From the NCBI RefSeq assembly GCF_025628895.1, contig NZ_JAOTJC010000008.1:431315-495314 (forward strand): a stretch of DNA of 64,000 nt. Reading direction: 5' to 3'. Below, in pieces: positions 55,521 through 64,000 of the stretch (its first letter is position 1; each line of letters begins with the position of its first letter). Source of the DNA: Alteromonas salexigens (lineage in GTDB: Bacteria; Pseudomonadota; Gammaproteobacteria; Enterobacterales; Alteromonadaceae). Made by a program: the position numbers and the translations under genes. Below the pieces are notes generated by a model that did no database searches, had not been told where the DNA came from, and saw only the letters and a list, made by a program, of their open reading frames with translations.

Positions 55521-56687
55521 ATGGCATTCGACTGGCTGGGGCGTTCGCTGCGTGACCGTGCGCAGGAAGGCTACCTGCGCACACGGCATTGTCAGCATTA
55601 TGAGAAAGATGCAGTCATTAATATTGATGGTGACCATTATCTGAACTTTGCCAGCAATGACTATTTAGGAATGCGCCAGAACCAAAGTGTCCTGCAGGCC
55701 TGGGTAGAAGGGCTGGCCCAGTTTGGCGGCGGCAGTGGCGGCTCACCGCTGGTGACCGGGTACAGCCAGGCACATCTGGCACTGGAAGCCTGGCTGGCGG
55801 ATAAACTGCAGCGTGAAGCGGTTTTGTTGTTTAATTCCGGGTTTGCGGCTAATCAGGCCATTTGTCAGGCGCTGTTTGCCAGTGGGGGAGACATTGTGGC
55901 CGATAAACTGATGCACGCCTCGTTTATTGACGGCGCGCTAAGTTCTGATGCTACTCTGACCCGTTTTAGCCATAATGATGTGACCCATGCCGATAAGCGT
56001 CTTCATGCTGCCTCCCACGCAGATAAGCTACTGGCCAGCGAAGGGGTATTCAGCATGGACGGCGATACTGCGCCGGTGGCCGAACTCAGCCAGCTCGCGG
56101 CCAGACATGATGCCTGGTTTATGCTGGATGATGCCCACGGCTTTGGGGTGCTGGGGGAAAACGGTCTGGGCACGGCAGAAGCCGCCGGGCTCGCTCATAC
56201 CGACGTGCCGGTACTCATGGCCACATTCGGCAAGGCGATTGGTACCGGCGGCGCGTTCATTGCCGGCAGTCAGGTGCTTATTGATTATCTGATAAACCAC
56301 GCCCGCCATTATATTTATTCCACGGCAATGCCACCGGCACAGGCCATTGCCACCCTGTCGTCACTGACCTGTCTTGAAGACGGCAGTGCCCGCGCAGCGC
56401 TGCATGAAAATATTCGTTACTTCCGGCAACGGGCACAAGAGTGTGGTCTTTCGCTGATGGACTCAGACAGCGCCATACAGCCTATAGTTATCGGCGATCC
56501 CAAACGGGCGGTGGCGATGAGTGAAGCCGTGCGTCGCCGGGGTATCTGGGTCACCGCGATGCGCCACCCTACGGTACCGAAAGGCACAGACCGCCTGCGT
56601 ATTACACTGAGCGCCCTGCATCAGACACAGGATATTGATGTGCTCTGCGACGCGCTGATGCTAAGCGCCGGGGAGGTCTCCCCATGA
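55521..56687 (+). CDS. bioF: 8-amino-7-oxononanoate synthase
   Basis: 388 residues of alpha-oxoamine synthase. NFASNDYLGMR, GGGSGGSPLVTGYSQ and DDAHGFGVLGENGLG are conserved, and the PLP lysine is Lys238 in TFGKAIGTGGAF. It condenses pimeloyl-ACP or pimeloyl-CoA with alanine. Its stop overlaps the bioC start (ATGA). Confidence 0.96.
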   Translation: MAFDWLGRSLRDRAQEGYLRTRHCQHYEKDAVINIDGDHYLNFASNDYLGMRQNQSVLQAWVEGLAQFGGGSGGSPLVTGYSQAHLALEAWLADKLQREAVLLFNSGFAANQAICQALFASGGDIVADKLMHASFIDGALSSDATLTRFSHNDVTHADKRLHAASHADKLLASEGVFSMDGDTAPVAELSQLAARHDAWFMLDDAHGFGVLGENGLGTAEAAGLAHTDVPVLMATFGKAIGTGGAFIAGSQVLIDYLINHARHYIYSTAMPPAQAIATLSSLTCLEDGSARAALHENIRYFRQRAQECGLSLMDSDSAIQPIVIGDPKRAVAMSEAVRRRGIWVTAMRHPTVPKGTDRLRITLSALHQTQDIDVLCDALMLSAGEVSP

Positions 56688-57478
56688 CCGCGCCTTCGAC
56701 ACCTTCGACGGCAACACCGGCAGTGCGCCTGGATAGAGTGGCCGAGTCGTTTAGCCGCTCTGCCACGACCTATGAAGCCCATGCGCGGGTACAGCAGCGA
56801 GTTGCCAGCCACGCCCTGAGGTCATTAACCTGCAAACCGGCCGACAAGGTGCTGGATGTGGGCTGCGGTACGGGTATTCATACCGCAGCCCTGGCGGCAC
56901 GGGGGGCTAAGGTTCACGGATTGGATATGGCAGATGGCATGGTTGCGCTGGCTGCCCGCCGCTACCCTGACATTGCGTTTCAGGTGGGCGAGGCCGAGGC
57001 TATGCCTTTTCAAACCGAAACATTCGACTGGCTTTTTTCCTCCATGGCATTGCAATGGTGCGCCTCACCGTTACAAGCGCTGAGCGAGTGCCGCCGGGTC
57101 CTGAAACCAGGTGGTCAGGCAGTGCTGGCAATTATGGTAGCTGGGTCATTCGCTGAGCTTGAGCAGGCTCGCCGGGTGGCCGGACTGGGTCGTCGCAGTA
57201 ACCCGCAGGCCAGTCATGAACATTGGCGGCAAGCCGCGTTGCAAGCCGGGTTTACTGTACGCGACGCCACGCAGACTGCCTACACGGATACGCACCCCAC
57301 GCTGCTTGATTTACTGCGCTCTATCCGTAATACCGGCGCGGGGGTGACCGCCTCGCCTGGGAAGTCACTCACCCGCCAGGATCTGCAAAAACTGGCTATG
57401 ACGTACCGGGCGCTGAACGCGAAGGCTACCGGCTTTCCTCTTACTTACCGTGTCTCTCATCTGATTCTGGAAAAATAG
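56684..57478 (+). CDS. bioC: Malonyl-ACP O-methyltransferase BioC
   Basis: 264 residues of SAM-dependent methyltransferase. Motif I is LDVGCGTGIHTAALAARG, followed by LDMADGMVALA and a family-typical SSMALQWC. It methylates malonyl-ACP to start pimelate synthesis by the fatty acid machinery. The demethylating esterase BioH is not in the window. The start overlaps bioF, and bioD begins one base after the stop. Confidence 0.93.
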   Translation: MTAPSTPSTATPAVRLDRVAESFSRSATTYEAHARVQQRVASHALRSLTCKPADKVLDVGCGTGIHTAALAARGAKVHGLDMADGMVALAARRYPDIAFQVGEAEAMPFQTETFDWLFSSMALQWCASPLQALSECRRVLKPGGQAVLAIMVAGSFAELEQARRVAGLGRRSNPQASHEHWRQAALQAGFTVRDATQTAYTDTHPTLLDLLRSIRNTGAGVTASPGKSLTRQDLQKLAMTYRALNAKATGFPLTYRVSHLILEK

Positions 57479-57479
57479 T

Positions 57480-58151
57480 ATGGCAGCATATTTCGTGACC
57501 GGGACCGATACTGACGTCGGTAAAACCTATGTGTCTTCATTACTGTTACAGGCAGCGGCGCAGCTGGGCAAACGGTCGGCGGGTTATAAGCCGGTGTCGG
57601 CGGGGTGTGACGTGATTGACGGCGAGTTGGTCAACGACGACGCCGTGCAGCTGCAACGCGCCGGCTCGCTGGCGCTGCCACTGTCCACCGTAAATCCTAT
57701 TGCATTTACGCCCCCTGTCGCGCCGCATATCGCTGCTGAAGAGGCAGGCACGGTGATCAGTACCGCGACCATTGAGTCAGGGTTGCAACACATTGCCCGT
57801 CAGACACCGGATTTACTGATTATGGAAGGCGCGGGCGGCTGGCGATTGCCCATTGGCGACGGTCGCTATTTGTCGGATGTGGTCGCCGCGCTTAAGTTAC
57901 CGGTGATTATTGTGGTAGGCATGCGACTGGGTTGTCTTAATCATGCATTACTTACTGCCGAGGCGGTACAAAGGGACGGTCTGACTATAACCGGGTGGAT
58001 TGCCAATCAGGTACAGCCAGACATGGCGCGCTATGCGCAGAATCTGGCCACCCTCGAACAGTTGATGCCCGCGCCCCTGCTGGCAGAAGTGCCGTATCAG
58101 GGGGCGCCGGACGAGGCAGCCATGGCAGCTTTAATTAAGCAGCTCTGTTAA
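57480..58151 (+). CDS. bioD: Dethiobiotin synthetase
   Basis: 223 residues. The P-loop is GTDTDVGKTYVSS at the N-terminus. KPVSAGC and MEGAGGWRLPI are conserved substrate and ATP sites. It carboxylates 7,8-diaminopelargonate to dethiobiotin. It is the last gene of bioBFCD, and its final 21 bases overlap the end of convergent pepE. Confidence 0.95.
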   Translation: MAAYFVTGTDTDVGKTYVSSLLLQAAAQLGKRSAGYKPVSAGCDVIDGELVNDDAVQLQRAGSLALPLSTVNPIAFTPPVAPHIAAEEAGTVISTATIESGLQHIARQTPDLLIMEGAGGWRLPIGDGRYLSDVVAALKLPVIIVVGMRLGCLNHALLTAEAVQRDGLTITGWIANQVQPDMARYAQNLATLEQLMPAPLLAEVPYQGAPDEAAMAALIKQLC

Positions 58152-58844
58152 GTCCTCTCCCGGGGCTATAGGCCACTTACCGTTACCGGTAAAGATGAAG
58201 CCGCCTTGTTCGCCCACCAAACTTAGTTTTCCGTCGGTCAGCAGCAACGCGGTACCCTCGCGGATACCTACCACCGGCATGGTTGGGTTGAGCACAGAAA
58301 ACTCGGCCAGACGCTGATCACGGGTTTCACCATTGAAGCCGGGGGGCTGGTAATCGGTGTAGTGGGGGTTGAGCTGAAATGGCACCACGCCCAGCGCATC
58401 AAAACTGGGCGGCGCAATAATCGGCATATCATTGGTGGTCCGAATACTTACCCCACAGATATTAGAGCCGGCACTCCAGCCAATATAGGGGGTGCCCTCT
58501 GCAATCGCCTCCTGTAACGGAGTAATAAGCTGCTGTTCGTACAGCGTGTGTAACAGGTGGAACGTATTGCCACCGCCGGTCAGAATTGCCTGCCCCTGAG
58601 CCCGGGCCTGACGAATAGCCGCTACCGGATCGTCGGCGCGGTGTAACCCTGTGACCTGACACTCAGGCAGCGCAGCCTGAACGGCCTCGACGTAGGCGTC
58701 GTAGCTCTTCGTTACTGCGGCGTAAGGTACAAACAGTAGCTCGCGCCGCTCGCCCAAGTGTGCCAGAATATGCGCCCTGGCGTGTTCGAGGTAGCCCTCG
58801 TCACCCTGCCGGGAGCTGCTTAACATCAGTACATGTGCAGTCAT
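58131..58844 (-). CDS. pepE: Dipeptidase E (alpha-aspartyl dipeptidase)
   Basis: 237 residues of peptidase family S51. The nucleophile Ser124 is in IGWSAGSNICG, with GGGNTFHLLHTL and NPHYTDYQPPG as other conserved sites. It cleaves N-terminal aspartyl dipeptides in the cytoplasm. Its 3' end overlaps bioD by 21 bases, tail to tail. Confidence 0.94.
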   Translation of the reverse strand: MTAHVLMLSSSRQGDEGYLEHARAHILAHLGERRELLFVPYAAVTKSYDAYVEAVQAALPECQVTGLHRADDPVAAIRQARAQGQAILTGGGNTFHLLHTLYEQQLITPLQEAIAEGTPYIGWSAGSNICGVSIRTTNDMPIIAPPSFDALGVVPFQLNPHYTDYQPPGFNGETRDQRLAEFSVLNPTMPVVGIREGTALLLTDGKLSLVGEQGGFIFTGNGKWPIAPGEDLTELLN

Positions 58845-58963
58845 AATGGCTCCGTGTAATTAAACTGGCGTAATCATACTTTAAAGCGAGCGGTAAGTTT
58901 AGCCGCTCACTGGAAACGCCGGTATTTTTCATTTTCTTTGGCCGCATTCGATAGGGTTATATT

Positions 58964-59428
58964 ATGTCTAAAAAGCCGTCCGTTTTGTTTGTCTGCCTGG
59001 GCAATATCTGTCGTTCGCCTACTGCAGAAGCCGTGTTTCGTCACATGGCGGCCCAGGCGAAACTCGATATCACTATCGACTCCGCCGGGACCCATGGATA
59101 TCACATTGGCAAACAGCCAGATAAACGCTCGCAGACAGCCGGATCTGCGCGGGGCTACTCGTTCAAAGGACTGAAATGCCGCCGGGTGGAAGACCGGGAC
59201 TTTGCCACTTACGATTATATTCTGGCAATGGACAACAGCAATCTGGAAAACCTCAAAGCCATGGCCCCGGCGGAGTACCATGACAAAATCCGGCTGTTTT
59301 TGTCGTTTGCTGACAGTGAGCATACCGAGGTTCCCGACCCCTACTACGGGGGCAAGCAGGGCTTTGAACTGGTGCTCGATTTAATTGAGGCAGCCTCCGC
59401 AGGCCTGATTCGTGAGTTAAGCCGCTAG
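58964..59428 (+). CDS. Low-molecular-weight protein tyrosine phosphatase
   Basis: 154 residues. The active-site loop CLGNICRS holds nucleophile Cys11 and Arg17, and the general acid Asp125 is in VPDPYYGG. It dephosphorylates tyrosine. There is no BY-kinase or exopolysaccharide gene alongside, so it is more likely of the YfkJ-like general type than the Wzb type. It sits one base ahead of a B12-type ABC permease gene, so the three genes to btuD form an operon. Confidence 0.92.
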   Translation: MSKKPSVLFVCLGNICRSPTAEAVFRHMAAQAKLDITIDSAGTHGYHIGKQPDKRSQTAGSARGYSFKGLKCRRVEDRDFATYDYILAMDNSNLENLKAMAPAEYHDKIRLFLSFADSEHTEVPDPYYGGKQGFELVLDLIEAASAGLIRELSR

Positions 59429-59429
59429 T

Positions 59430-60389
59430 ATGCCCGGCCGTGGTGGTGTGCTGGGAGGCTTAGGGCTGGGGTGTGCGGGGATGGTTGCCCTCATCGCCGC
59501 TTCTACGCTTGCCAGCGATCTGGCACACGACCTCAAATGGCATATATTTACCTCGTTGCAGTTGCCGCTTATTCTCACAGCGGCCCTGACCGGCGCGGTA
59601 CTGACTGTCAGTGCCGCGACCCTGCAGGTGGTGTTACGTAACCCGCTGGCCGACCCGGGCATTATCGGGGTAACCAGTGGCGCCAGTCTGGTGGCTGCGG
59701 TGTTAATTCTCACCGCGCCGGTTGTCATGGCTGAACACTTCTATTATCTGCTGCCACTGGGCTGCTTTGTTGGCGCGATGGCGAGTACCTGGTTTATTTA
59801 TAGGCTGGCCCGCAAACTGCAACAGGCCACAGTGGCGGTTATTCTTGCCGGTATTGCTATTGCAACACTCTCTGGCGCGGTCATCGCCTGGCTTTATCTG
59901 TTCAGCGATGCCCAGTCATTGCGCAACCTCACCTTCTGGCTGATGGGGAGTTTATATCAGGCCGACGGCACCATTCTGGTGGTGGCCGGCCCCATTATGC
60001 TGGTCAGTTGTGTTGTGCAAATTCGTGCGGCAAAAGCCCTGAACTGGCTGTATGCCGGCGACCATGCCGCTATCGCCGCCGGGGTGAGCCCTCAGAAAAT
60101 TATTCAGCGGAGCCTGCTTGCCGCCTCCGTCGGGGTAGGTGCAGCCGTGTCTGTGGCCGGTTCCATTGCCTTTTTGGGGTTACTGGTGCCGCACCTGCTG
60201 CGCCTCGCACTGGGGTTTGATAACCGCTTAATATTGCCGGCATCCGCCTTGTGCGGGGCGCTGTTTTTACTCACTGTCGGCGCAGCAACAGAATGGTTAG
60301 GCGTGATCACCTTGCCGGTCTCCATGATTACCGCCACGTTGGGCGGGCCGCTGTTGCTGTGGGCGATTTACCGGGGGCAGTGGCGATGA
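59430..60389 (+). CDS. btuC: FecCD-family ABC permease, BtuC-like
   Basis: 319 residues with about nine or ten membrane helices. LQVVLRNPLADPGIIGVTSGASL and IAFLGLLVPHLLRLALGFD are the FecCD/BtuC signatures; the latter contacts the ATPase. BtuC, FhuB and heme permeases all share these, so the substrate call rests on overall resemblance to BtuC and on the adjacent BtuD-like ATPase. The start follows the phosphatase stop by one base, and the stop overlaps btuD (ATGA). No binding-protein gene (btuF) is nearby. Confidence 0.78.
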   Translation: MPGRGGVLGGLGLGCAGMVALIAASTLASDLAHDLKWHIFTSLQLPLILTAALTGAVLTVSAATLQVVLRNPLADPGIIGVTSGASLVAAVLILTAPVVMAEHFYYLLPLGCFVGAMASTWFIYRLARKLQQATVAVILAGIAIATLSGAVIAWLYLFSDAQSLRNLTFWLMGSLYQADGTILVVAGPIMLVSCVVQIRAAKALNWLYAGDHAAIAAGVSPQKIIQRSLLAASVGVGAAVSVAGSIAFLGLLVPHLLRLALGFDNRLILPASALCGALFLLTVGAATEWLGVITLPVSMITATLGGPLLLWAIYRGQWR

Positions 60390-61150
60390 GTCAGACGCTT
60401 GGGGTGTACTCTGCTTCGCTCAGCGAGCGAATAACACCGATAACCGGGGCGTTTGCTGCCGGCAGCTGTACTCATTTGCTGGGCGCGAATGGCGCAGGTA
60501 AATCATCGCTGCTGGAGATCCTGGCAGGGATCAGCACACCGGATTCCGGACGCTGCAGTATTGGCAATGAGGACCTTGCCCGTCTGTCGCTTACCCAACT
60601 GGCCGGTTTTCGTAGCTATTTGGGTCAGCATAGCTATGCCGCGTTTGCGATCCCGGTAAGCGACTATCTGCGCTTCTATGCTGCACCCGCCCAGCCCACG
60701 GTGCCAGACTTGCTGGAGCAGACGCTGGAAGTGCGGCACTTGCTGTCGCGGCCAATCACCGCGCTGTCTGGCGGCGAGCGCCAGCGGGTGGAACTAACCC
60801 GGTCGTTGCTGCAGGTGTGGCCTGCTATTTGTGACGGGCAGGGCATCATACTCCTCGATGAGCCGTTGCAGGGGCTCGATGTTAAACATCAGTTCGGTTT
60901 TCTGGCGCTTAGCCGAAAGCTCAGTGGGTGGGGCAATACGGTGGTACTGTCCTGTCATGATATCGGCCTGAGTGCTAATCATGCTGATTGTGTGTGGTTG
61001 CTGAAACAGGGGCAGCTTGTCTGTCAGGGCGCCCCCCGTGAGGTTCTCACTGAAGCAAATCTGTACGCCACCTTCGATTGCCATTTCGCTGTAACTGAGC
61101 AACGAAACTTTCTGCAAATTCACGTTTGTGACCCTATTGTCTTGCCCTAG
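60386..61150 (+). CDS. btuD: ABC transporter ATPase, BtuD-like
   Basis: 254 residues. Walker A is GANGAGKSS, the signature ALSGGERQRVELTRSLL, Walker B IILLDEPLQGLD, and the H-loop SCHDIGLSANHAD. The form without a family-typical long C-terminus and the Q-loop region GQHSYAAFAIPV are like E. coli BtuD. It energises the preceding permease. A longer in-frame reading from 60251 lies inside btuC and is rejected in favour of the ATG at 60386. Confidence 0.82.
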   Translation: MSQTLGVYSASLSERITPITGAFAAGSCTHLLGANGAGKSSLLEILAGISTPDSGRCSIGNEDLARLSLTQLAGFRSYLGQHSYAAFAIPVSDYLRFYAAPAQPTVPDLLEQTLEVRHLLSRPITALSGGERQRVELTRSLLQVWPAICDGQGIILLDEPLQGLDVKHQFGFLALSRKLSGWGNTVVLSCHDIGLSANHADCVWLLKQGQLVCQGAPREVLTEANLYATFDCHFAVTEQRNFLQIHVCDPIVLP

Positions 61151-61213
61151 TTGTGGTAAAGTTACGTTTAATTAAAGCGTGTCGCTGATCCCGAATACAC
61201 CCAAGGAGAATTC

Positions 61214-62557
61214 GTGCAAAACTGGCAACCCGACAGCTGGAGAGCGAAACCTATCCTCCAGCAACCTGCGTATGAAGATAAAGAACAACTGGCTCAGGTA
61301 GAACAAACGTTAAGTCAGTACCCGCCGCTGGTATTTGCTGAGGAAACCCGCGAGCTGCGCCGGCAACTTAGCGATGTCAGTATGGGCAAAGGGTTTTTAT
61401 TGCAGGGCGGCGATTGCGCTGAGTCATTCGACGAATTCAATGCCCCCAAGATCCGCGACACCTTTAAAGTCCTGTTGCAAATGGCCATTGTGCTGACTTT
61501 TGCAGGCCGCTGCCCGGTGACCAAAGTTGCCCGTATGGCCGGACAGTACGCGAAACCCCGCTCGTCAGATTTTGAAACCATCGATGGGGTGGCGTTACCC
61601 AGCTACCGCGGTGACATTATCAATAGTTTTGAGTTTACGCCTGAGTCACGTCGTCCGGATCCGAACCGTATGCTGGATGCCTACCACCGCAGTGCGTCTA
61701 CGCTGAACTTACTGCGCGCGTTTGCCCAGGGCGGGCTGGCCGATCTGCATCAGGTGAACCGCTGGAACATGGCGTTCGTTGAGAACAATCCCCTGAAAGA
61801 GCGCTATCACGACATGGCGCGCCGGATCCAGGACACCCTGGAGTTTATGGACGTACTTGGCATTAATGCCGGCAATACGCCGGTGCTGCATGAAACTTCG
61901 TTGTTTACGTCCCATGAAGCGTTATTGCTGAACTATGAACAGGCACTTACCCGCACCGATACGCTGACCGGCAAACCCTACAACTGCTCTGCGCACATGG
62001 TATGGATTGGCGAGCGCACCCGCCAGCTTGACCATGCCCACATTGAGTTTTTCCGGGGAATCCATAATCCGGTCGGCGTTAAAGTGGGGCCGGGCATGGA
62101 AGAAGATGAGCTTATCTGGCTTATCGACGCCCTGAATCCGGACAACGATCCGGGCCGGCTGACGCTGATCACCCGGATGGGCGCCGACAAACTGGAGCAG
62201 AATCTGCCCCGGCTGTTGCGCCGCGTGAAGCAGGAAGGACGACATGTGGTGTGGAGCTCCGACCCCATGCACGGCAATACGTTTAAAGCCTCAAGTGGCT
62301 TTAAAACCCGTAACTTTGACGCCATCCTCAGCGAAATTCGGCAGTTCTTCGCTGCCCATGAAGCGGAAGGCACCCACGCGGGCGGCATTCATCTGGAGAT
62401 GACCGGGCAGCATGTTACCGAGTGTACCGGCGGCGCCTATCAGATTAGTGATGATGATCTGGCCGAAGCCTATAAAACCCAGTGCGACCCGCGCCTGAAC
62501 GCCGATCAGGTACTGGAAATGGCCTTTCTGGTGGCCGATCACCTGCGTAAGGGTTAA
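61214..62557 (+). CDS. Class II 3-deoxy-7-phosphoheptulonate synthase
   Basis: 447 residues of the plant-type (class II) DAHP synthase. [52 protein letters not shown] and [13 protein letters not shown] are diagnostic, with Cys in GGDCAE and His and Glu residues as metal ligands. It joins PEP and erythrose 4-phosphate at the head of the shikimate pathway. The start is GTG at 61214 with AAGGAGA in front. It is unrelated in sequence to enterobacterial AroF/G/H. Confidence 0.94.
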   Translation: MQNWQPDSWRAKPILQQPAYEDKEQLAQVEQTLSQYPPLVFAEETRELRRQLSDVSMGKGFLLQGGDCAESFDEFNAPKIRDTFKVLLQMAIVLTFAGRCPVTKVARMAGQYAKPRSSDFETIDGVALPSYRGDIINSFEFTPESRRPDPNRMLDAYHRSASTLNLLRAFAQGGLADLHQVNRWNMAFVENNPLKERYHDMARRIQDTLEFMDVLGINAGNTPVLHETSLFTSHEALLLNYEQALTRTDTLTGKPYNCSAHMVWIGERTRQLDHAHIEFFRGIHNPVGVKVGPGMEEDELIWLIDALNPDNDPGRLTLITRMGADKLEQNLPRLLRRVKQEGRHVVWSSDPMHGNTFKASSGFKTRNFDAILSEIRQFFAAHEAEGTHAGGIHLEMTGQHVTECTGGAYQISDDDLAEAYKTQCDPRLNADQVLEMAFLVADHLRKG

Positions 62558-62901
62558 TCGTTACCGCTGGTGGCGTTCGCTGCCAGCGCGTGTTCCCGCT
62601 CTGACTCGGTCAGCACACCGGTAAATATAGTATGCCGACGCAAACTGGCGGTGCGCTTGTCCTGCGCTAACAGTAACGCCTTAAACGTTTCCGGCGAACT
62701 CTCTGCCTGCAGCAAAATGCTGTCCCATAACAGGTAGCTGCCATAACGGATTAACCCTTCTGCATATCGCTTCTCCAGCGTATCGCGAGCCTGTTTCAGA
62801 TAATGGGGCGCAGCCAGCACTTTGTTCGCAATTGCCTGATGAATAATATGGATGCGGCTGTCTATTTCCTGTTCTCGTTGCTTTTTTGCTCTGGCGTACA
62901 T
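62554..62901 (-). CDS. Hypothetical helical protein, 115 residues
   Basis: I do not recognise the family. The chain is highly charged and helical, with [20 protein letters not shown] at the start and [22 protein letters not shown] in the middle, then a less regular end. There is no signal or membrane segment. AGG lies a few bases before the ATG. It overlaps the convergent DAHP synthase stop by 4 bases. Confidence 0.65.
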   Translation of the reverse strand: MYARAKKQREQEIDSRIHIIHQAIANKVLAAPHYLKQARDTLEKRYAEGLIRYGSYLLWDSILLQAESSPETFKALLLAQDKRTASLRRHTIFTGVLTESEREHALAANATSGND

Positions 62902-63015
62902 AATAACCTGACTGTATTACCGACGACCTGACGGTACTCTTACTATAGGTGTAATTAGGATCTGGATTACCGTTAACCCCTTCGGGCCGGGGCTCCGTCT
63001 TCGCTGGAGATACCG

Positions 63016-63228
63016 CTAGTCATCCAGCAGCGGCGCCACCACCGACTCCAGACCGTTGAGTTTTATCTCATAGAGTAACGCCAGTTGCTCGCCCAGTTTG
63101 CCAGGAGGAAAGCCCTGCCCATGAAACCAGACCAGATAGGGTTCGGGCAAATGGAATAATTTACGGCCGGCGTATTTACCAAACGGCATGGTCTGGTTCA
63201 CCGCGGCTTTCACGACTTCCGGATTCAT
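63016..63228 (-). CDS. DUF3820 family protein
   Basis: 70 residues with the DUF3820 pattern MPFGKYAGRKLFHLPEPYLVWF and GFPPGKLGEQLALLYEIKLNGL. The family is small and uncharacterised; some members are described as quorum-sensing-regulated virulence factors, which should not be transferred here. Its ATG overlaps the stop of the preceding ABC exporter gene, so it is translated from the same message. Confidence 0.82.
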   Translation of the reverse strand: MNPEVVKAAVNQTMPFGKYAGRKLFHLPEPYLVWFHGQGFPPGKLGEQLALLYEIKLNGLESVVAPLLDD

Positions 63229-64000
63229 ACAGACTCCTTGTGTTGTTGCTTCTGTTGCGCAGTCCAGAGACTGGCATACCTGCCGCCCTGTGCCAGCAGT
63301 TGCTGGTGGGTGCCGGTTTCCACTATATGGCCCTGATGCATCACCAGGATGGCATCGGCATCGACAACGGTAGATAGCCGGTGCGCAATCACCAGACTGG
63401 TGTGATTTTTCGCTGCGTCGCGCAAGGCGTGTAGGATGGCAGCTTCCGACTGACTGTCGAGGGAAGAAGTGGCCTCATCGAAAATCAAAATTTCCGGTCT
63501 TTTCAGCAATGCGCGGGCAATCGCAACCCGCTGTTTTTCGCCACCGGAGAGTTTAAGTCCCCGTTCTCCTACCTGGGTGTCGAGTTTATCCGGCAAGGAG
63601 GCCACAAAGTCGCTAAGGTGGGCCAGTGCCACCACCTCATGCACCTCGGCGTCGCTGGCGTCCGGCTGACCGTAGCGGATATTTTCAATCAGACTGTCGT
63701 TAAACAGCACCGTGTCCTGCGGGACAATACCTAAGTGGCGCCGCAGTGAATGCTGGGTAACCTCACGAATGTCCTGCTGGTCAATGGTGATACTGCCACC
63801 GTCCGGGTCGTAAAAGCGATACAAGAGCTTCATTAACGTACTTTTCCCGGCGCCACTTTCACCGACAATGGCTATCTTCTGGCCGGGCTTCACGGTAAAG
63901 CTGATATCCCGCAGGATAGGGCGGGCGGGTGAGTAAGCAAAACTGACGTTATTAAAGCGCACTTCGCCCCGGCTCACCGTAAGCTGGGTAGCCTGCTCAC
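63225..64000 (-). CDS. ATM1-type ABC exporter, C-terminal ATPase part (partial)
   Basis: Partial gene: the frame is open to the right edge, so the 5' end lies outside the window. The visible 258 residues are the nucleotide-binding domain. Walker A is GESGAGKST, the signature LSGGEKQRVAIARALLKRP, Walker B ILIFDEATSSLD, and the H-loop VIAHRLST. RFYDPDGGSITIDQQDIREV and GIVPQDTVLFND match the ATM1/HMT1 (heavy-metal or glutathione-conjugate) exporter branch more closely than MsbA. The membrane domain is not visible, so the substrate stays uncertain. An internal GTG at 63977 is not the true start. Confidence 0.88.
   Translation of the reverse strand, partial: EQATQLTVSRGEVRFNNVSFAYSPARPILRDISFTVKPGQKIAIVGESGAGKSTLMKLLYRFYDPDGGSITIDQQDIREVTQHSLRRHLGIVPQDTVLFNDSLIENIRYGQPDASDAEVHEVVALAHLSDFVASLPDKLDTQVGERGLKLSGGEKQRVAIARALLKRPEILIFDEATSSLDSQSEAAILHALRDAAKNHTSLVIAHRLSTVVDADAILVMHQGHIVETGTHQQLLAQGGRYASLWTAQQKQQHKESV

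Noticed and set aside
59300..59430. Cobalamin riboswitch before btuC
   Set aside because: The region is coding sequence of the tyrosine phosphatase, and I see no B12-box or long leader.

Overview
The window is one continuous stretch of gammaproteobacterial chromosome, gene-dense and with a GC content I judge by eye at a little over 50 %. The best fit is a marine member of the Alteromonadales, close to Alteromonas or Salinimonas. Supporting this are a complete ybgC-tolQRAB-pal-cpoB cluster, a glrK-qseG-glrR operon, pqiABC, asnS, a class II DAHP synthase, a CrsA/CrsR-type partner-switch pair known from Shewanella, and a very large c-di-GMP signalling content. The genus is inferred from gene content and protein resemblance only. 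I see no prophage, insertion sequence, integrase or CRISPR array.

Layout. 1-4.9 kb: a partner-switching module (STAS antagonist plus a receiver/PP2C/kinase response regulator), a TerB-like protein and a GGDEF-EAL protein. 5-8.8 kb: an EF-hand protein and the GlrK/QseG/GlrR two-component operon. 8.8-14.3 kb: yecE, then aspS-nudB-ruvC-ruvA-ruvB. 14.3-19.8 kb: a candidate small RNA on the minus strand, then the Tol-Pal operon with a clear terminator. 19.9-21.9 kb: two identical tRNA-Lys genes followed by a structured repeat, nadA, and tRNA-Ser(GGA). 22-25.7 kb: a DUF885 metallopeptidase in DNA of lower GC, and a C39-like cysteine peptidase lipoprotein paired with a small exported protein. 25.9-33.2 kb: a blue-light/c-di-GMP block (BLUF protein, large hybrid histidine kinase, receiver-GGDEF, GAF-EAL). 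33.4-36.8 kb: single metabolic genes. 36.9-45.8 kb, all on the minus strand: an RND efflux pair, a GGDEF protein and pqiABC. 46-49 kb: asnS, a small membrane protein and a YrbG-type antiporter. 49.3-51.9 kb: a RimK-like ATP-grasp ligase overlapping a GNAT-C39 fusion. 53-58.2 kb: divergent bioA / bioBFCD with a likely BirA operator between them. 58.1-64 kb: pepE, a tyrosine phosphatase with btuC and btuD, class II DAHP synthase, two small genes, and the 3' part of an ATM1-type ABC exporter that runs off the right edge.

How it works together. Three themes recur. The first is c-di-GMP: three GGDEF proteins keep both the active-site and RxxD inhibition motifs, one of them also carrying EAL, and there is one further EAL protein. 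One of these synthases is translationally coupled to a hybrid kinase and lies in the same operon as a BLUF photoreceptor. The second is envelope integrity: Tol-Pal, PqiABC, GlrKR, RND efflux and secreted peptidases. The third is housekeeping: DNA repair, tRNA charging, NAD, biotin, B12 and aromatic biosynthesis.

The most promising less-described items are the BLUF-kinase-GGDEF operon, the C39 peptidase with its possible double-glycine substrate, the ATP-grasp/GNAT-C39 pair, the promoter-to-terminator small RNA opposite tol-pal, and the tRNA-Lys-linked hairpin element.
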